A stretch of 57,922 nucleotides of DNA from Nostocaceae cyanobacterium (lineage in GTDB: Bacteria; Cyanobacteriota; Cyanobacteriia; Cyanobacteriales; Nostocaceae), in NCBI GenBank assembly GCA_030065825.1, contig JASJCY010000023.1, positions 1 to 57,922 on the forward strand. The letters run 5' to 3'. The number at the start of each line of letters is the position of its first letter. Within the stretch, counting starts at the first letter, position 1. Below are positions 8,298 to 17,718 of this stretch, piece by piece. The position numbers and the translations under genes were made by a program. The notes under the pieces were generated by a model. It was not told the origin of the DNA and searched no databases. It saw only the letters and a program-made list of their open reading frames with translations.

Positions 8298-9192
8298 ATT
8301 GGTAATTGGTAATTGGTAATTGGTAATTGGTAATTAGTAATTGGTAATTGGTAATTGGTAATTGGTAATTGGTAATTGGTAATTGGTAATTGGTAATTGG
8401 TAATTGGTAATCGCTAATGGGGGATGAACAAAAAAATCTGTGGGAGAACCAAATTACTTATTACCCATTACTTATTACTTATTACCCATTACTTATTACT
8501 TATGATTGCGTAATGGCTAATGGGAGATGAACAAAAAAATCTGTGGGAGAACCAAATTACTTATAGCGGTTTTCAGTTGAGTCCAATACACTCGAAACCT
8601 CACCCCGTCCTCCGGACACCCCTCTCCTTAGTAAGGAGAGGGGAAAGGGGTGAGGTTTATCTGTATTCTATCCAAGTGAAAACTGCTATATTACCCATTA
8701 CTTATTACTTATTACCCATTACTTATTACTTATTATTGCATAATGGCTAATGGGAGATGAACAAAAAAATCTGTGGGAGAACCAAATTACTTATTACCCA
8801 TTACTTATTACTTATTACTTATTACTTATTACTTATTACTTATTACTTATTACTTATTACTGATTACTTATTACTTATTACTTATTACTTATTACTTGTT
8901 ATTGCGTAATGGCTAATGGGAGATGAACAAAAAAATCTGTGGGAGAACCAAATTACTTATTACTTATTACCCATTACTTATTACTTATTACTTATTATTG
9001 CGTAATGGCTAATGGGGGGATGAACAAAAAAATCTGTGGGAGAACCAAATTACTTATTACTGATTACCCATTACTTATTACTTATTACTTATTACTTATT
9101 ACTTATTACTTATTACTTATTACTGATTACTGATTACTGATTACTGATTACCCATTACTTATTACTTATTACTTATTACTTATTACTTATTA
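8298..9192. repeat. Long heptanucleotide repeat block (STRR)
   Basis: The block starts one base after a stop codon. Its first 110 bases are TTGGTAA heptads; the rest is mainly TTACTTA, TTACCCA and TTACTGA heptads. A non-heptad spacer (core GATGAACAAAAAAATCTGTG) punctuates it five times, at about 8414, 8508, 8739, 8903 and 9000, giving a higher-order array. A CCTCACCCC-type repeat sits inside at 8598-8655. Short tandemly repeated heptamers are a known feature of heterocystous cyanobacteria. The last heptad supplies the stop codon of the next gene on the opposite strand. Confidence 0.95.
8598..8655. repeat. CCTCACCCC-type palindromic repeat
   Basis: It begins CCTCACCCC and ends GGGGTGAGG with an inner CTCTCCTTA/TAAGGAGAG palindrome. 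It lies within a larger segment bounded by TAGCGGTTTTCAGTTG and AAAACTGCTATA, itself embedded in the heptad block. Confidence 0.85.
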
Positions 9193-10587
9193 TCTGTCTT
9201 GTAATGGTAAACTATACCAACCATACCAGTGACGAACCGCTAACCAAGTTGCTGAGAGCAAACCTGCTAAACTAAGGGTAAGTCCACTATAAGGTACTAA
9301 TAACCCAAAAACGGGTAATACTGCTGCCGCAATTGTAGAGATTACCGCAGCTAGGGAACCACGAAAACTTGACCCCAAACCCCACGTCAATATCAGTAAT
9401 ATTATAGAAATCATCGTCCAAGCTAGCTGAGGATTCATCAAGCGGCTAAAATAAGTCAAACTCAACAGACAAGCAAAGAAAATCCCCCCTGCGATCGCTA
9501 CATTTTGCAACTTCATGGGTACTGACAAGTAGAGTAACAATATCCACCACAAAAATAATCCTGGTGCTAACAATAACAACCGAGGAAGAATACCAGTATG
9601 GCGAATCGGGTCAGTGCTAGTAAAGACTCCAAAAGGATTTTTCACTGACACATTGTCGTTAAATATCCAAGTAAATTGCGTACTTTTACCATCTACTTGA
9701 ATATCATTGGGGACAATCCCACTGGCAAAATTTGCTCCCGCAAAGGTAGCGATCGCTGTTAGACGAAAATTAGAAAGTAACTTTCCTGTAGCATTATAAA
9801 CCCAACGCGGTCCCCCTTGTGCCTGATATGTAACCTTAAATATGGTTTCTTCACCTGGTGCGAGACGAAAAGGAAAGCCATAGTCACCAGGGTTAGTTTG
9901 TTGTAACCTCCTCCCGTCACGTTCTACCTTATAACTTGCAAGCAGGGAATAACCATAAGGTGGTGGTGCTTCAAAGAAAAAATTATTAATATCTGTCAAG
10001 TTATTGACTAATTTGTACTCAGCACTATATTCTGATTTATATACTGTGCTACGACCCTCAACACTTGGAGTTTGGTTGAGTTGTACCTGAATTTGCGATC
10101 CTGCTAAATTGAGGTAACGGCTAACTTCCCTGGTGTCATTTACCTTAACTATTTTATCCTTAACGCGGGTAGTATAGCTATAGGGAACTTGCACCACGTA
10201 ACGAATTTGGGGAGCAGTTTGTTCTATCCTTTCACCAGCAACACTCTCTGCTACTTTCGCTATTTTTGCCTGTTCCCAGTGATGATAGCGATTGCTTAAA
10301 GTAGAACATAAAAAAAATCCCCCCACCAGCAACACTAATATTAAGATTAAATGGGGTAATCCCCGCAAAAATTGGGAGTAATTTCCTGTCCATTCACTCA
10401 TAAACAGGGTTTGTTCTGGTTGATGACGACGCAGAGAAAAACTCACCAACGCAATGGCAAATCCCAAAGCTAATACCAGTAATACCAATAACAGCGAAGA
10501 TTGAATTACACTGTTACCAAATTGGACTAGTTCTCTAGGATGGGTTAAATCCGGTAATCCTGGAACACCTTGAGCTGATTCAAACAT
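9190..10587 (-). CDS. Multi-pass membrane protein with large extracytoplasmic domain, function unknown
   Basis: The protein has about 465 residues. Two N-terminal membrane helices (about residues 28-52 and 75-95) are followed by a soluble domain of about 220 residues rich in beta-strand-like sequence, then about five to six C-terminal helices (about 335-460). The arrangement recalls CreD-like inner membrane proteins, but I do not recognise a diagnostic motif and give no function. I chose the ATG at 10587 over a TTG two codons upstream; neither has a clear ribosome binding site. The C-terminus (SLPLQDR) ends in a stop codon lying in the adjacent heptad repeat, so the original end may have been altered. 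Confidence 0.75.
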   Translation of the reverse strand: MFESAQGVPGLPDLTHPRELVQFGNSVIQSSLLLVLLVLALGFAIALVSFSLRRHQPEQTLFMSEWTGNYSQFLRGLPHLILILVLLVGGFFLCSTLSNRYHHWEQAKIAKVAESVAGERIEQTAPQIRYVVQVPYSYTTRVKDKIVKVNDTREVSRYLNLAGSQIQVQLNQTPSVEGRSTVYKSEYSAEYKLVNNLTDINNFFFEAPPPYGYSLLASYKVERDGRRLQQTNPGDYGFPFRLAPGEETIFKVTYQAQGGPRWVYNATGKLLSNFRLTAIATFAGANFASGIVPNDIQVDGKSTQFTWIFNDNVSVKNPFGVFTSTDPIRHTGILPRLLLLAPGLFLWWILLLYLSVPMKLQNVAIAGGIFFACLLSLTYFSRLMNPQLAWTMISIILLILTWGLGSSFRGSLAAVISTIAAAVLPVFGLLVPYSGLTLSLAGLLSATWLAVRHWYGWYSLPLQDR

Positions 10588-11372
10588 AAGCAAATTGTAA
10601 CATTATTTGCTTTGTTTAGACTCTTCCCATTTTAGTAAAGTTTCTTTCGGGAGATGGGGTAATGGGGAGACAAGGAAGATTAATAACTACTAACTCCCAA
10701 AAGAATTCAAAATACCCTACGGGAAGCGCAAAGCGCTACAAAATTCAAAATTCAAAATTGGTAACTCCAAACTCCAAACTCCCAAAACAATTCAAAATTG
10801 GTAATTCCAAACTCCAAACTCCCAAAAAAATTCAAAATACCCTACGGGAAGCGCAAAGCGCTACAAAATTCAAAATTCAAAATTGGTATATAGGACTCCT
10901 ATTTGATTTTTGAAAAAATCTCAGTACATTTTCTGTTAAGAGTTCCCTATCTTCACGAAGAATTTTACGAATCAAACCGGATTCCTATAGCGTTTACCAG
11001 TCTAGTGAAGTACGGTTTTAAATCTACTTGCTGTTCGGATAAAAATTAGGAAAAATTAGGTGTACCTCAGTTGCTTGGGAAACGCTATAACTCCAAACTC
11101 CAAACTCCAAACTCCCAAAACAATTAAAAATTGGTAATTCCAAACTCCAAAACAATTTAAAATACCCTACGGAAAGCGCAAAGCGCTACAAAATTCAAAA
11201 TTCGTAATTCCAAACTCCAAACTCCTAACTCCTAACTCCTCACTCCTAATTCCTAACTTCCAAAACAATTAAAAATTAGTAATTCCAAACTTTTAACTCC
11301 TAACTTTTAAATCCTGTACAGACGCGACATGTCGCGTCTGGAACAACTCCTAACTTTTAACTTTTGATTTAA
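10588..11372. other. Intergenic, repeat-rich
   Basis: No gene is supported. A composite unit (AATACCCTACGGGAAGCGCA, then AAATTCAAAATT, then CCAAACT heptads) recurs at about 10700, 10835 and 11160. A TATAG-ended MITE lies at 10986-11089. A GACGCGACATGTCGCGTC palindrome is at about 11322-11339. CCAAACT and CCTAACT heptads fill much of the remainder. Confidence 0.7.
10986..11089. mobile_element. TATAG/AGTAC MITE, divergent copy
   Basis: The 104-base element has imperfect inverted ends of about 28 bases (TATAGCG... and ...CGCTATA, each reaching GTAC inside). It matches the ends of the copies at 34982 and 54069, but its interior differs, so it is an older or separate subfamily. Confidence 0.65.
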
Positions 11373-12056
11373 TTACAAACTGGAATTAGACAAAGGTTGA
11401 TAATTATAGTCAGAATTTACATCTTTTTGAATATATTGTTTGATAGTATCAATGTCGATAAAACAGTCAGCAACATTAATCAGACTATCGCTTGTCATCG
11501 CACGCAAGCTAACTACTTCAACTCGAACACCTTTGTAGGAAACAGTATTCACAGCGTATGCTAAATCGCCATCGCCACTCACCAATATTGCGGTATCATA
11601 GTAAGGTGCTAAATTGAGCATGTCCACTGCAATTTCTACATCCAAATTGGCTTTTTTAGAACCATCTGGAAACTGGACTACATCTTTAGTAACTAAGCGA
11701 TAGCCATTGCGACGCATCCAAAGTAAAAAACCCTGTTGTTTATCATTAGCGCGATCAACTCCTGTGTAGAAGAAAGCACGCAATAACCTAGAATCCCGAG
11801 TCAAAACACAAAGCAATTTGGCATAGTCGATTTCAATACCTAATTGTAGGGCAGCATAAAATAGATTGGAACCATCAATAAAAATTGCTACCTTACCCCG
11901 ATTAGAACGGTCTTCAATAGAATAATCGCTGTAAACTTCTCTAACGTTATTATATTCACCAACTTCTCTTCTAATCGGTGGCTTTAGTGACAAACCATTC
12001 CGGTTATTTTTAATTGGAGATGGATTTATCTCTTTGTTGATATCGTTATTCATCAT
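11373..12056 (-). CDS. NYN-domain protein (LabA/DUF88 family)
   Basis: The 227-residue protein carries a NYN (PIN-like) fold at about residues 55-205. Acidic residues expected in the metal site are visible in FIDGSNLFY, LDVEIAVDMLNL and VSGDGDL. The NYN family includes predicted RNases; the cyanobacterial LabA proteins in this family affect circadian-controlled expression and related proteins take part in RNA turnover. The N-terminal 50 residues are polar and probably disordered. Two adjacent ATG codons with GAGGT just upstream make the start reliable to within one codon. The gene stands alone. I do not assign the labA symbol because several LabA-like paralogues usually occur per genome. Confidence 0.82.
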   Translation of the reverse strand: MMNNDINKEINPSPIKNNRNGLSLKPPIRREVGEYNNVREVYSDYSIEDRSNRGKVAIFIDGSNLFYAALQLGIEIDYAKLLCVLTRDSRLLRAFFYTGVDRANDKQQGFLLWMRRNGYRLVTKDVVQFPDGSKKANLDVEIAVDMLNLAPYYDTAILVSGDGDLAYAVNTVSYKGVRVEVVSLRAMTSDSLINVADCFIDIDTIKQYIQKDVNSDYNYQPLSNSSL

Positions 12057-12838
12057 ATACCTCTTTTATGAAAAATTTATTGTCATCACTCAAAACTTCA
12101 TCAAAACTAAAAGCTTTATGTGACATAATTGCCTAGTATTATAGTTAATCATTCGTTCTTGATTAACACATTGACTAATCCATTGCGATAATTACTATTC
12201 TAATTTTTATCAAAGCTTTGACATGTGATTCCTAAATTTATGTATTTCTTTTCAGGGAAGATGCGACCTTTGACAAGCGAACTACATGCTTCAAATACAT
12301 CTGAAGGCAAAACAGAAGATTGTGAAGATTGAGCAAAGATACTATCCTAACCCTAACTTAATAAAAACAGTTTTTTAGCTGTTTGTTATTGAAAATTTAA
12401 ATTTATCATTTTTTGTTAATGATACTACTTGAAATGCAATCTAAATTACATGAATTCATTTTATTATTACACTTCTTTACATTAATAGAAAAATCTTAAT
12501 AATTCTTGAAGAAGTGGGGATAGCCTAGGTTCGGCAATCCAAGGGAGAGTAGGGATTGTTAATTCTTATAGTCTAATTCAGCGAACATAGATCAGAACTG
12601 CATGTTTATTCTGTGTGGTTAGTGTTTTAAATCCCGATTGCCTTCGTGGTCATGTCTTGATTGTTTTTTCTTCACAAGTTCCTCAAACTCCCGAGCTAAA
12701 GTCCAATAATAATAAATACACGAAAATAAAATTAGATCAGCAAAATCATTGAAATTTCCCAATTTGTCCGGAGGAATGCCGATAATTGCAGTTGCTATTA
12801 CTAATTATTTGTTTTATCGTCAAACAGGAGCTTGAAAT
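12057..12838. other. Intergenic with one possible remnant reading frame
   Basis: Mostly AT-rich sequence with no strong gene. A minus-strand frame at 12619-12762 is listed separately. A short frame from the ATG at 12255 encodes about 23 residues and I could not support it as a gene. Confidence 0.5.
12619..12762 (-). CDS. Possible small ORF or C-terminal remnant, unknown
   Basis: A frame of about 47 codons from a TTG encodes a hydrophobic stretch (FADLILFSCIYYYW) followed by a charged tail (AREFEELVKKKQ). The composition looks protein-like and the frame stays open about 13 codons further upstream, without a standard start. It may be the C-terminal remnant of a lost gene. There is no clear ribosome binding site and no recognised family. 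Confidence 0.22.
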   Translation of the reverse strand: MGNFNDFADLILFSCIYYYWTLAREFEELVKKKQSRHDHEGNRDLKH

Positions 12839-12988
12839 ATGGAATCCATCGACCAATCCGTCGATTTACCAGATTTAGCTCAAATAATAGAACATTCTCC
12901 TGTAATAGTTACACCTAGAACTGTGGTAGTTGATGACTTTGCTGTCAACCCCTTTGGAATATACACCCCGCACCTAGGCAACAAATAA
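12839..12988 (+). pseudogene. N-terminal leader of a CBS-type sensor gene, truncated
   Basis: A 49-codon frame with a good GGAG site 8 bases upstream begins MESIDQSVDLPDLAQIIEHS and continues PVIVTPRTVVVDDFAV. That resembles the start of cyanobacterial sensor kinases that open with CBS domains. After about residue 36 the sequence becomes unrelated and reaches a stop. The kinase frame downstream starts at a PAS domain in the same direction, 37 bases later. I infer that a deletion removed the CBS region and separated the original start from the kinase. Confidence 0.5.
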
Positions 12989-13025
12989 ATGGTAGTGATT
13001 TTATTTTCACCCTTGGGGTATTTAT

Positions 13026-15320
13026 TTGCTTGATTCTAGATATTTTAATCATAAACCAACTAGCTATACTTTGGTGATGGATGATGCGATTTTTGTTATA
13101 GATGCCACAAGTCGGATTACATATTGGAATCAAAAAGCGCAACAAATATACAAATTAACAGGAGAGAAAGTTATCGGTAAGCAATTAGAAACAGCTTTTA
13201 AATCCCTGTGGTTAAAGGAAGAAGAACGGGGGATTGTCAACGATGTCCAAGCAACTAATAGTTTATGGCAAAACAAAAGTATCCATTGCAAATGTAACAA
13301 AGAGGAAATCTACGTCTCGTCATCGATTTCTGTTCTCAAAAACAATAGTGGTGCAGTGATTGGGTTGTTAGCTGTCAACCGTGATATTACTGAAGACGAG
13401 CAAGCCGAAATTGCCATGAAAGACAACGAAGAACGCTGGCATTTGGTGCTAGAAGGTAGCAATGATGGCATTTGGGACTGGAATCTGCAAACCAATCGGG
13501 TATTTTTTTCTGCTCGCTGGAAACAAATGCGCGGTTTTTCGGAATCAGAAATTGGTAATACATTAGAGGAATGGTTACAGCGAATTCATACCGATGATAT
13601 TAATTGGGTAATGAAAGCTGTGGAGGATTACTTTGCTCAGAAAACCCCATGTTTTGCCGTTGAGTATCGCACCCTTTGTAAAGACGGTTCCTATAAGTGG
13701 ATGTTTACTAGGGGAATTGCTCTTTGGGATAAGTCGGGAAATGTGTTGCGGATGGCAGGTTCGGAAACAGACATTACAGAACGCAAACTTGCCGAACAGC
13801 AAATCCGGGAACAAGCGGCTTTAATAGATATTACTACAGATGCAATTTTAGTATTGAGTTTAAAAGGGGAAATTATTTTTGGCAATCAAAGTGTAGAACG
13901 TATTTACGGCTGGCATAAATCAGATATTTTAGGAAAATATGCTAAGGAATTATTGTACGATGAACTAACTTTAGATCAACTAGAATTACCATTAAAAACT
14001 GTTTTGCAGAAAGGGGAATGGCTGGGGGAATTAAATCAACGCCACAAAAATGGAAAAAAAATTATTGTAGCAGCCCGTTGGAATTTAATTAGGGATGAGA
14101 AAGGTAACCCCAAATCTATTTTGACAGTTGCTACAGATATCACTGAAAAAAAACAATTAGAAGCACAATTTCTGCGTACTCAACGTTTACAAAGTATTGG
14201 TACTTTAGCTAGTGGAATTGCCCACGATTTGAATAATATTTTGACACCAATTTTGGCAGTAGGGCAACTACTACCGCTAAAAATCCCCGACATGGATGAT
14301 AGCACCCAGGAACTTTTGAAAATAGTATTAACCAATTGTAGACGTGGTAGTGATTTAATTAAACAAATTTTGTCCTTTGCCCGGGGTACAGAAACTAAAC
14401 ATACTATTTTACAGGTTGGACATTTATTAGTTGAAGTAGCAAGAATTGCCAGACAAACTTTTCCCAAATCCATTGAAATTTGTATGGATATTTCCACTAG
14501 AGATTTGTGGACTGTTTCTGCAGATGCTACCCAACTACATCAGGTATTTATGAACCTCTGCTTAAATGCCCGTGATGCCATGCCCAATGGAGGTAATATT
14601 ACCCTTGCTGTCGAGAATTTCTTTATTGATGAAAACTATGCCAGAATGCATTTAGATGCCCATGTAGGTGCTTATGTAGTCATAACTATATCTGATACAG
14701 GATGTGGGATGAGTTCAGAAATTTTAGACCATATTTTTGAACCATTTTTTACTACCAAAGAACTCACTCAAGGTACAGGACTTGGTCTTTCTACCGTCAT
14801 GGGTATTGTTAAAAGCCACGGTGGTTTTATTAATGTGTATAGCGAAGTAGGAAACGGTACAAGCTTTCAAATTTATTTACCCGCAGTGGAGGGAACAATC
14901 AACCCAACATCTTTGGATTTAGAACCATTAACAGGTTCGGGAGAATTAATTTTAGTTGTTGATGACGAAGAATCAATTTTAGAAATTACCAAAACTTCCT
15001 TAGAAACCTATAATTATAGAACCTTAATTGCCAAAAATGGCATTGAAGCAATTGCACTATTTGCCAAACACGAACAGGAAATTAAAGCCGTATTACTGGA
15101 TTTAATGATGCCATCTCTGGATAGTCTTACAATCATTCGCACCTTACAGAAACTTAACCCCCAAATACCGATTATTGTTATGAGTGGACTAACCTCAAAT
15201 GAAATAGTTTCTCAAGTTGCTAGTACAGGTATCGAGGCATTTTTAGTTAAACCCTTTACCGCATGGGAATTATTAAATACTTTGCAAAAATTAAAAACCG
15301 AGTGTCTAGAAAATGACTAA
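13026..15320 (+). CDS. Hybrid sensor histidine kinase: three PAS domains, HisKA/HATPase, receiver
   Basis: The 764-codon frame has PAS domains at about residues 18-125, 138-255 and 260-380, the second and third followed by ITERK and ITEKK linkers. A kinase core follows: phospho-acceptor His400 (GIAHDLNN), N box NARDAMPNGG, DTGCGM and GTGLGLS glycine motifs. A C-terminal receiver ends the protein, with phospho-acceptor Asp692 (LLDLMMP) and conserved Lys in LVKPF. All catalytic residues look intact, so the output half could be active. The start is doubtful: a TTG at 13026 with a weak GGGGT upstream, or ATG at 13077. The truncated CBS leader just upstream suggests the native N-terminus has been lost. 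No partner response regulator is adjacent. Confidence 0.8.
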   Translation: MLDSRYFNHKPTSYTLVMDDAIFVIDATSRITYWNQKAQQIYKLTGEKVIGKQLETAFKSLWLKEEERGIVNDVQATNSLWQNKSIHCKCNKEEIYVSSSISVLKNNSGAVIGLLAVNRDITEDEQAEIAMKDNEERWHLVLEGSNDGIWDWNLQTNRVFFSARWKQMRGFSESEIGNTLEEWLQRIHTDDINWVMKAVEDYFAQKTPCFAVEYRTLCKDGSYKWMFTRGIALWDKSGNVLRMAGSETDITERKLAEQQIREQAALIDITTDAILVLSLKGEIIFGNQSVERIYGWHKSDILGKYAKELLYDELTLDQLELPLKTVLQKGEWLGELNQRHKNGKKIIVAARWNLIRDEKGNPKSILTVATDITEKKQLEAQFLRTQRLQSIGTLASGIAHDLNNILTPILAVGQLLPLKIPDMDDSTQELLKIVLTNCRRGSDLIKQILSFARGTETKHTILQVGHLLVEVARIARQTFPKSIEICMDISTRDLWTVSADATQLHQVFMNLCLNARDAMPNGGNITLAVENFFIDENYARMHLDAHVGAYVVITISDTGCGMSSEILDHIFEPFFTTKELTQGTGLGLSTVMGIVKSHGGFINVYSEVGNGTSFQIYLPAVEGTINPTSLDLEPLTGSGELILVVDDEESILEITKTSLETYNYRTLIAKNGIEAIALFAKHEQEIKAVLLDLMMPSLDSLTIIRTLQKLNPQIPIIVMSGLTSNEIVSQVASTGIEAFLVKPFTAWELLNTLQKLKTECLEND

Positions 15321-15730
15321 TGCTTTTTGCCTAAATTTTACTTACATCTTGTTCTTGTACCAAAGTGTTAATACTGAATTATTTTTCTGGCAATAAACAT
15401 ATATTTTTAGCAATAAATTAGAAAGATAAAGGTTTGAAGCCGCTAACGCGTCTATGTTTATATAGTTTTACCTTTATAAGGTATAGGTGCAAGATATGAA
15501 CACCCCACAAGGGGGAAGTCAAAAGTCAAAAGTATTAACCTCCCTTATAACAAATGAAACAAACACATTATTCTCATTTGGCTAAAAGCCTTGCTCTATA
15601 AGGGTTTGAAAATATGTTAGTTAGGAGTTTACGTTGATAGCGGTTTTCATGCTTATCAAGTACAATATAAGTACAGTAAGAGTATGATGGGCATCTTGTG
15701 CTAATTTCACCCAATTTTATTTTTTAGTTA
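15321..15730. other. Intergenic, no gene seen
   Basis: The stretch is AT-rich. At about 15637 it holds a half copy of the TAGCGGTTTTC-ended repeat family. It then runs into the nested MITE pair at 15731. Confidence 0.55.
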
Positions 15731-16118
15731 GAGACTATTTATAAACTAAATATTAAGTCTATGGATATTATAGCGGTTTTCCCTTAAGTCTAATATACTT
15801 TTGTGGGATGGGCATCCCTGCCCGTCCCACAAGACCTGATTGACTGACAAATCTTTTTGATGTAGCTTGCTTCCCCGGAGGGGTAGCATGTAGACGCGGT
15901 AGACAGGTCATGGCTTGTCTTTAAGTGCGGTTTCTCCCAAAGTAACCCAACAACCGCAACCGATTGCGTTGGGTGGAGGGGCTACAAAATTTCAACACTT
16001 CCAAGACTTTTGTCAGTCAACCAACCCACAAGACTTTATTCCATCGAAGTGAAAACCGCTATATCTCAGAGAAACCCGGTTTGTGGGGTTTTAAGGTTTA
16101 CTTTATAAATAAGCCTCT
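15731..16118. mobile_element. AGAG/CTCT-ended MITE, interrupted by a second element
   Basis: The outer ends (AGAGACTATTTATAAACTAA and its partner TTTACTTTATAAATAAGCCTCT, shown here only in part) match an uninterrupted copy at 36431-36574. Its middle is split by a 295-base element at 15769-16063. The right end overlaps the stop codon of the outer-membrane gene. Confidence 0.7.
15769..16063. mobile_element. TATAGCGGTTTTC-ended element nested in another MITE
   Basis: Inverted ends TATAGCGGTTTTC and GAAAACCGCTATA bound 295 bases. Inside are a GGGATGGGCATCCCTGCCC inverted segment and a partial copy of the repeat also seen near 750-790. No coding region is evident. Confidence 0.65.
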
Positions 16119-16626
16119 AGAAGCTATAACCTACTCCTACTTGCAAACTGACAGCATCAGCAGGACTATTTTTGTAGGCATCAATTGCCCATTTAGCATC
16201 ACCGTAAACAACTACATTTTTGTGAACTTGTGATTCAGCACCAAGGGTAATTACCGCAGCATCCCGGTTACCTAAAGGACTATTTTGCCCTTCATCAGTA
16301 ACAAAGGAGTAACCAGCACCGAGATAAACATTAGTGCGTTCAGCCACAGGCACATCGTAAGTTACATTGGGTACAATTGCTGTGGAATCATCACCAAACA
16401 AAAGCGCACCCCGGAGAGAAACTGGTTGTTTAGGAATAGCGTAACGTCCTTGTAGGTTAACACCCAAATTTGCAGCATCGTTAGTTTGTCCACCATTAGT
16501 TACACCTGCAGCTGCACCAACACCAATGTAGTTAGCTTTTGTTCCTGGTTCAGCCATTGCTATACCACTTGCAAGAACAATAGAAGTTACTAAAAAAACG
16601 GAAGTTGTTAAGTTAGCAAGTTTCAT
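16117..16626 (-). CDS. Small outer-membrane beta-barrel protein
   Basis: The 169-residue protein has a signal peptide (hydrophobic stretch about residues 7-24, cleavage probably after AMA at about 25) and then alternating hydrophobic strands ending in VSLQVGVGYSF. A C-terminal phenylalanine is the standard outer-membrane assembly signal. The length after cleavage fits an eight-stranded barrel of the OmpA-N/OmpW/porin-like class. The ligand or role is unknown. AGGTG lies upstream of the ATG. The stop codon TAG coincides with the TA junction of a MITE, so the native stop may have been a different TA-beginning codon. Confidence 0.78.
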   Translation of the reverse strand: MKLANLTTSVFLVTSIVLASGIAMAEPGTKANYIGVGAAAGVTNGGQTNDAANLGVNLQGRYAIPKQPVSLRGALLFGDDSTAIVPNVTYDVPVAERTNVYLGAGYSFVTDEGQNSPLGNRDAAVITLGAESQVHKNVVVYGDAKWAIDAYKNSPADAVSLQVGVGYSF

Positions 16627-17718
16627 ATTTTCACCTCTTTAATAGGTGCAATTAATCATTTGACTTTGCATAAATGCGGGATGATTTTAATAGTTTTGTG
16701 AAATAGGCATCTTGCCCGTTCCTTATATTTTTGGGCAGTCCATCCATATTCATCCCTTATTCATTGATTCAGCAATGCCAATTATTTCCAATACTAGATA
16801 ATCTTTTTTTCAGTGGTTTATAAACTAAACCATATCTAATCTGCACAATCCCTCATTGCTGTATTTATTGTGAAGTAGGCACCCCTAACTGCCCAAATTC
16901 AGCTTTGTTAAATGTGGAACATAACAGTTTACTTTTTGTAGTTTAGTCACCCAGTTATAAGAATTTTTGGCGTTGTTAATTTGAAGTATCAATCCCGGTA
17001 TTCCAGACCTTACAGTACAACATTTGGAACAAGGTTTTTGGAATTACACAATATCCTGTATCATCCATGGATATAGCTAATGCACCCGCTACACTAACAG
17101 CAACGCCAGATTTTTTAAATCTTGATATATCAAGTTAGACTAATTAGTTACCATAAATTGGTAAGTATCAGAAAATGGTGAACCCATTACCTATTACCAA
17201 ATCCAAATTAAATAGAAACTACTAGCTAATACTCTGTTCCCTATCTTTTAACTGCTGATGTTTACAACGAAGCTTCTAGCAATCAATATATATATGTGAG
17301 AATAAAGATAAAATTTGGATATACTTACTATCTCTCTCTATTGCTAATATAGCATAAAAATAGGGGAATGGGTGTAGCAGCCAGCAGTCAAAGACGAAAG
17401 GTAGAAATACAATTATACTTTCAGTATTTCCTCACAAGTTCCTCACAATGTTTTTCTACCTTATGAATAGAATTTAAGGGTTTTAAGTATCTGTAGGGTG
17501 CCCTATGACTTTAGTCTAACGCACCATCCTGTAATATACTTTGGTGCGTTGCACTCCGTGACAACACAGCCTACAAATATAATTTCTATAGTATCTGTAG
17601 GGTGCCCTATAACTTTAGTCTAACGCACCATCCTGTAATATACTTTGGTGGGTTGCACTCCGTGACAACACAGCCTACAAATATAATTTCTATACCTTGT
17701 GAATATAATTTAAGGACT
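16627..17718. other. Intergenic, about 1.1 kb, no gene seen
   Basis: AT-rich DNA with a half copy of the GGCGTTG(C/T)T-ended repeat at about 16970-17000 and a 104-base tandem duplication at 17487-17694. I see no ORF with a protein-like composition. Confidence 0.6.
17487..17694. repeat. Tandem duplication of a 104-base unit
   Basis: Two nearly identical 104-base units (17487-17590 and 17591-17694) differ at only a couple of positions. Each contains TCTAACGCACCATCC and TTTGGTGCGTT, which are related to repeats at 44150-44320 and 51185-51780. Similar CCTTNTGAATANAATTTAAG sequences flank the pair on both sides. Confidence 0.9.

Noticed and set aside
8520-9133. Reading frames inside the heptad block
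   Set aside because: They translate repeat DNA (LLITYYLLLITYY patterns). A 7-base period is open in certain frames by chance; there is no gene evidence.
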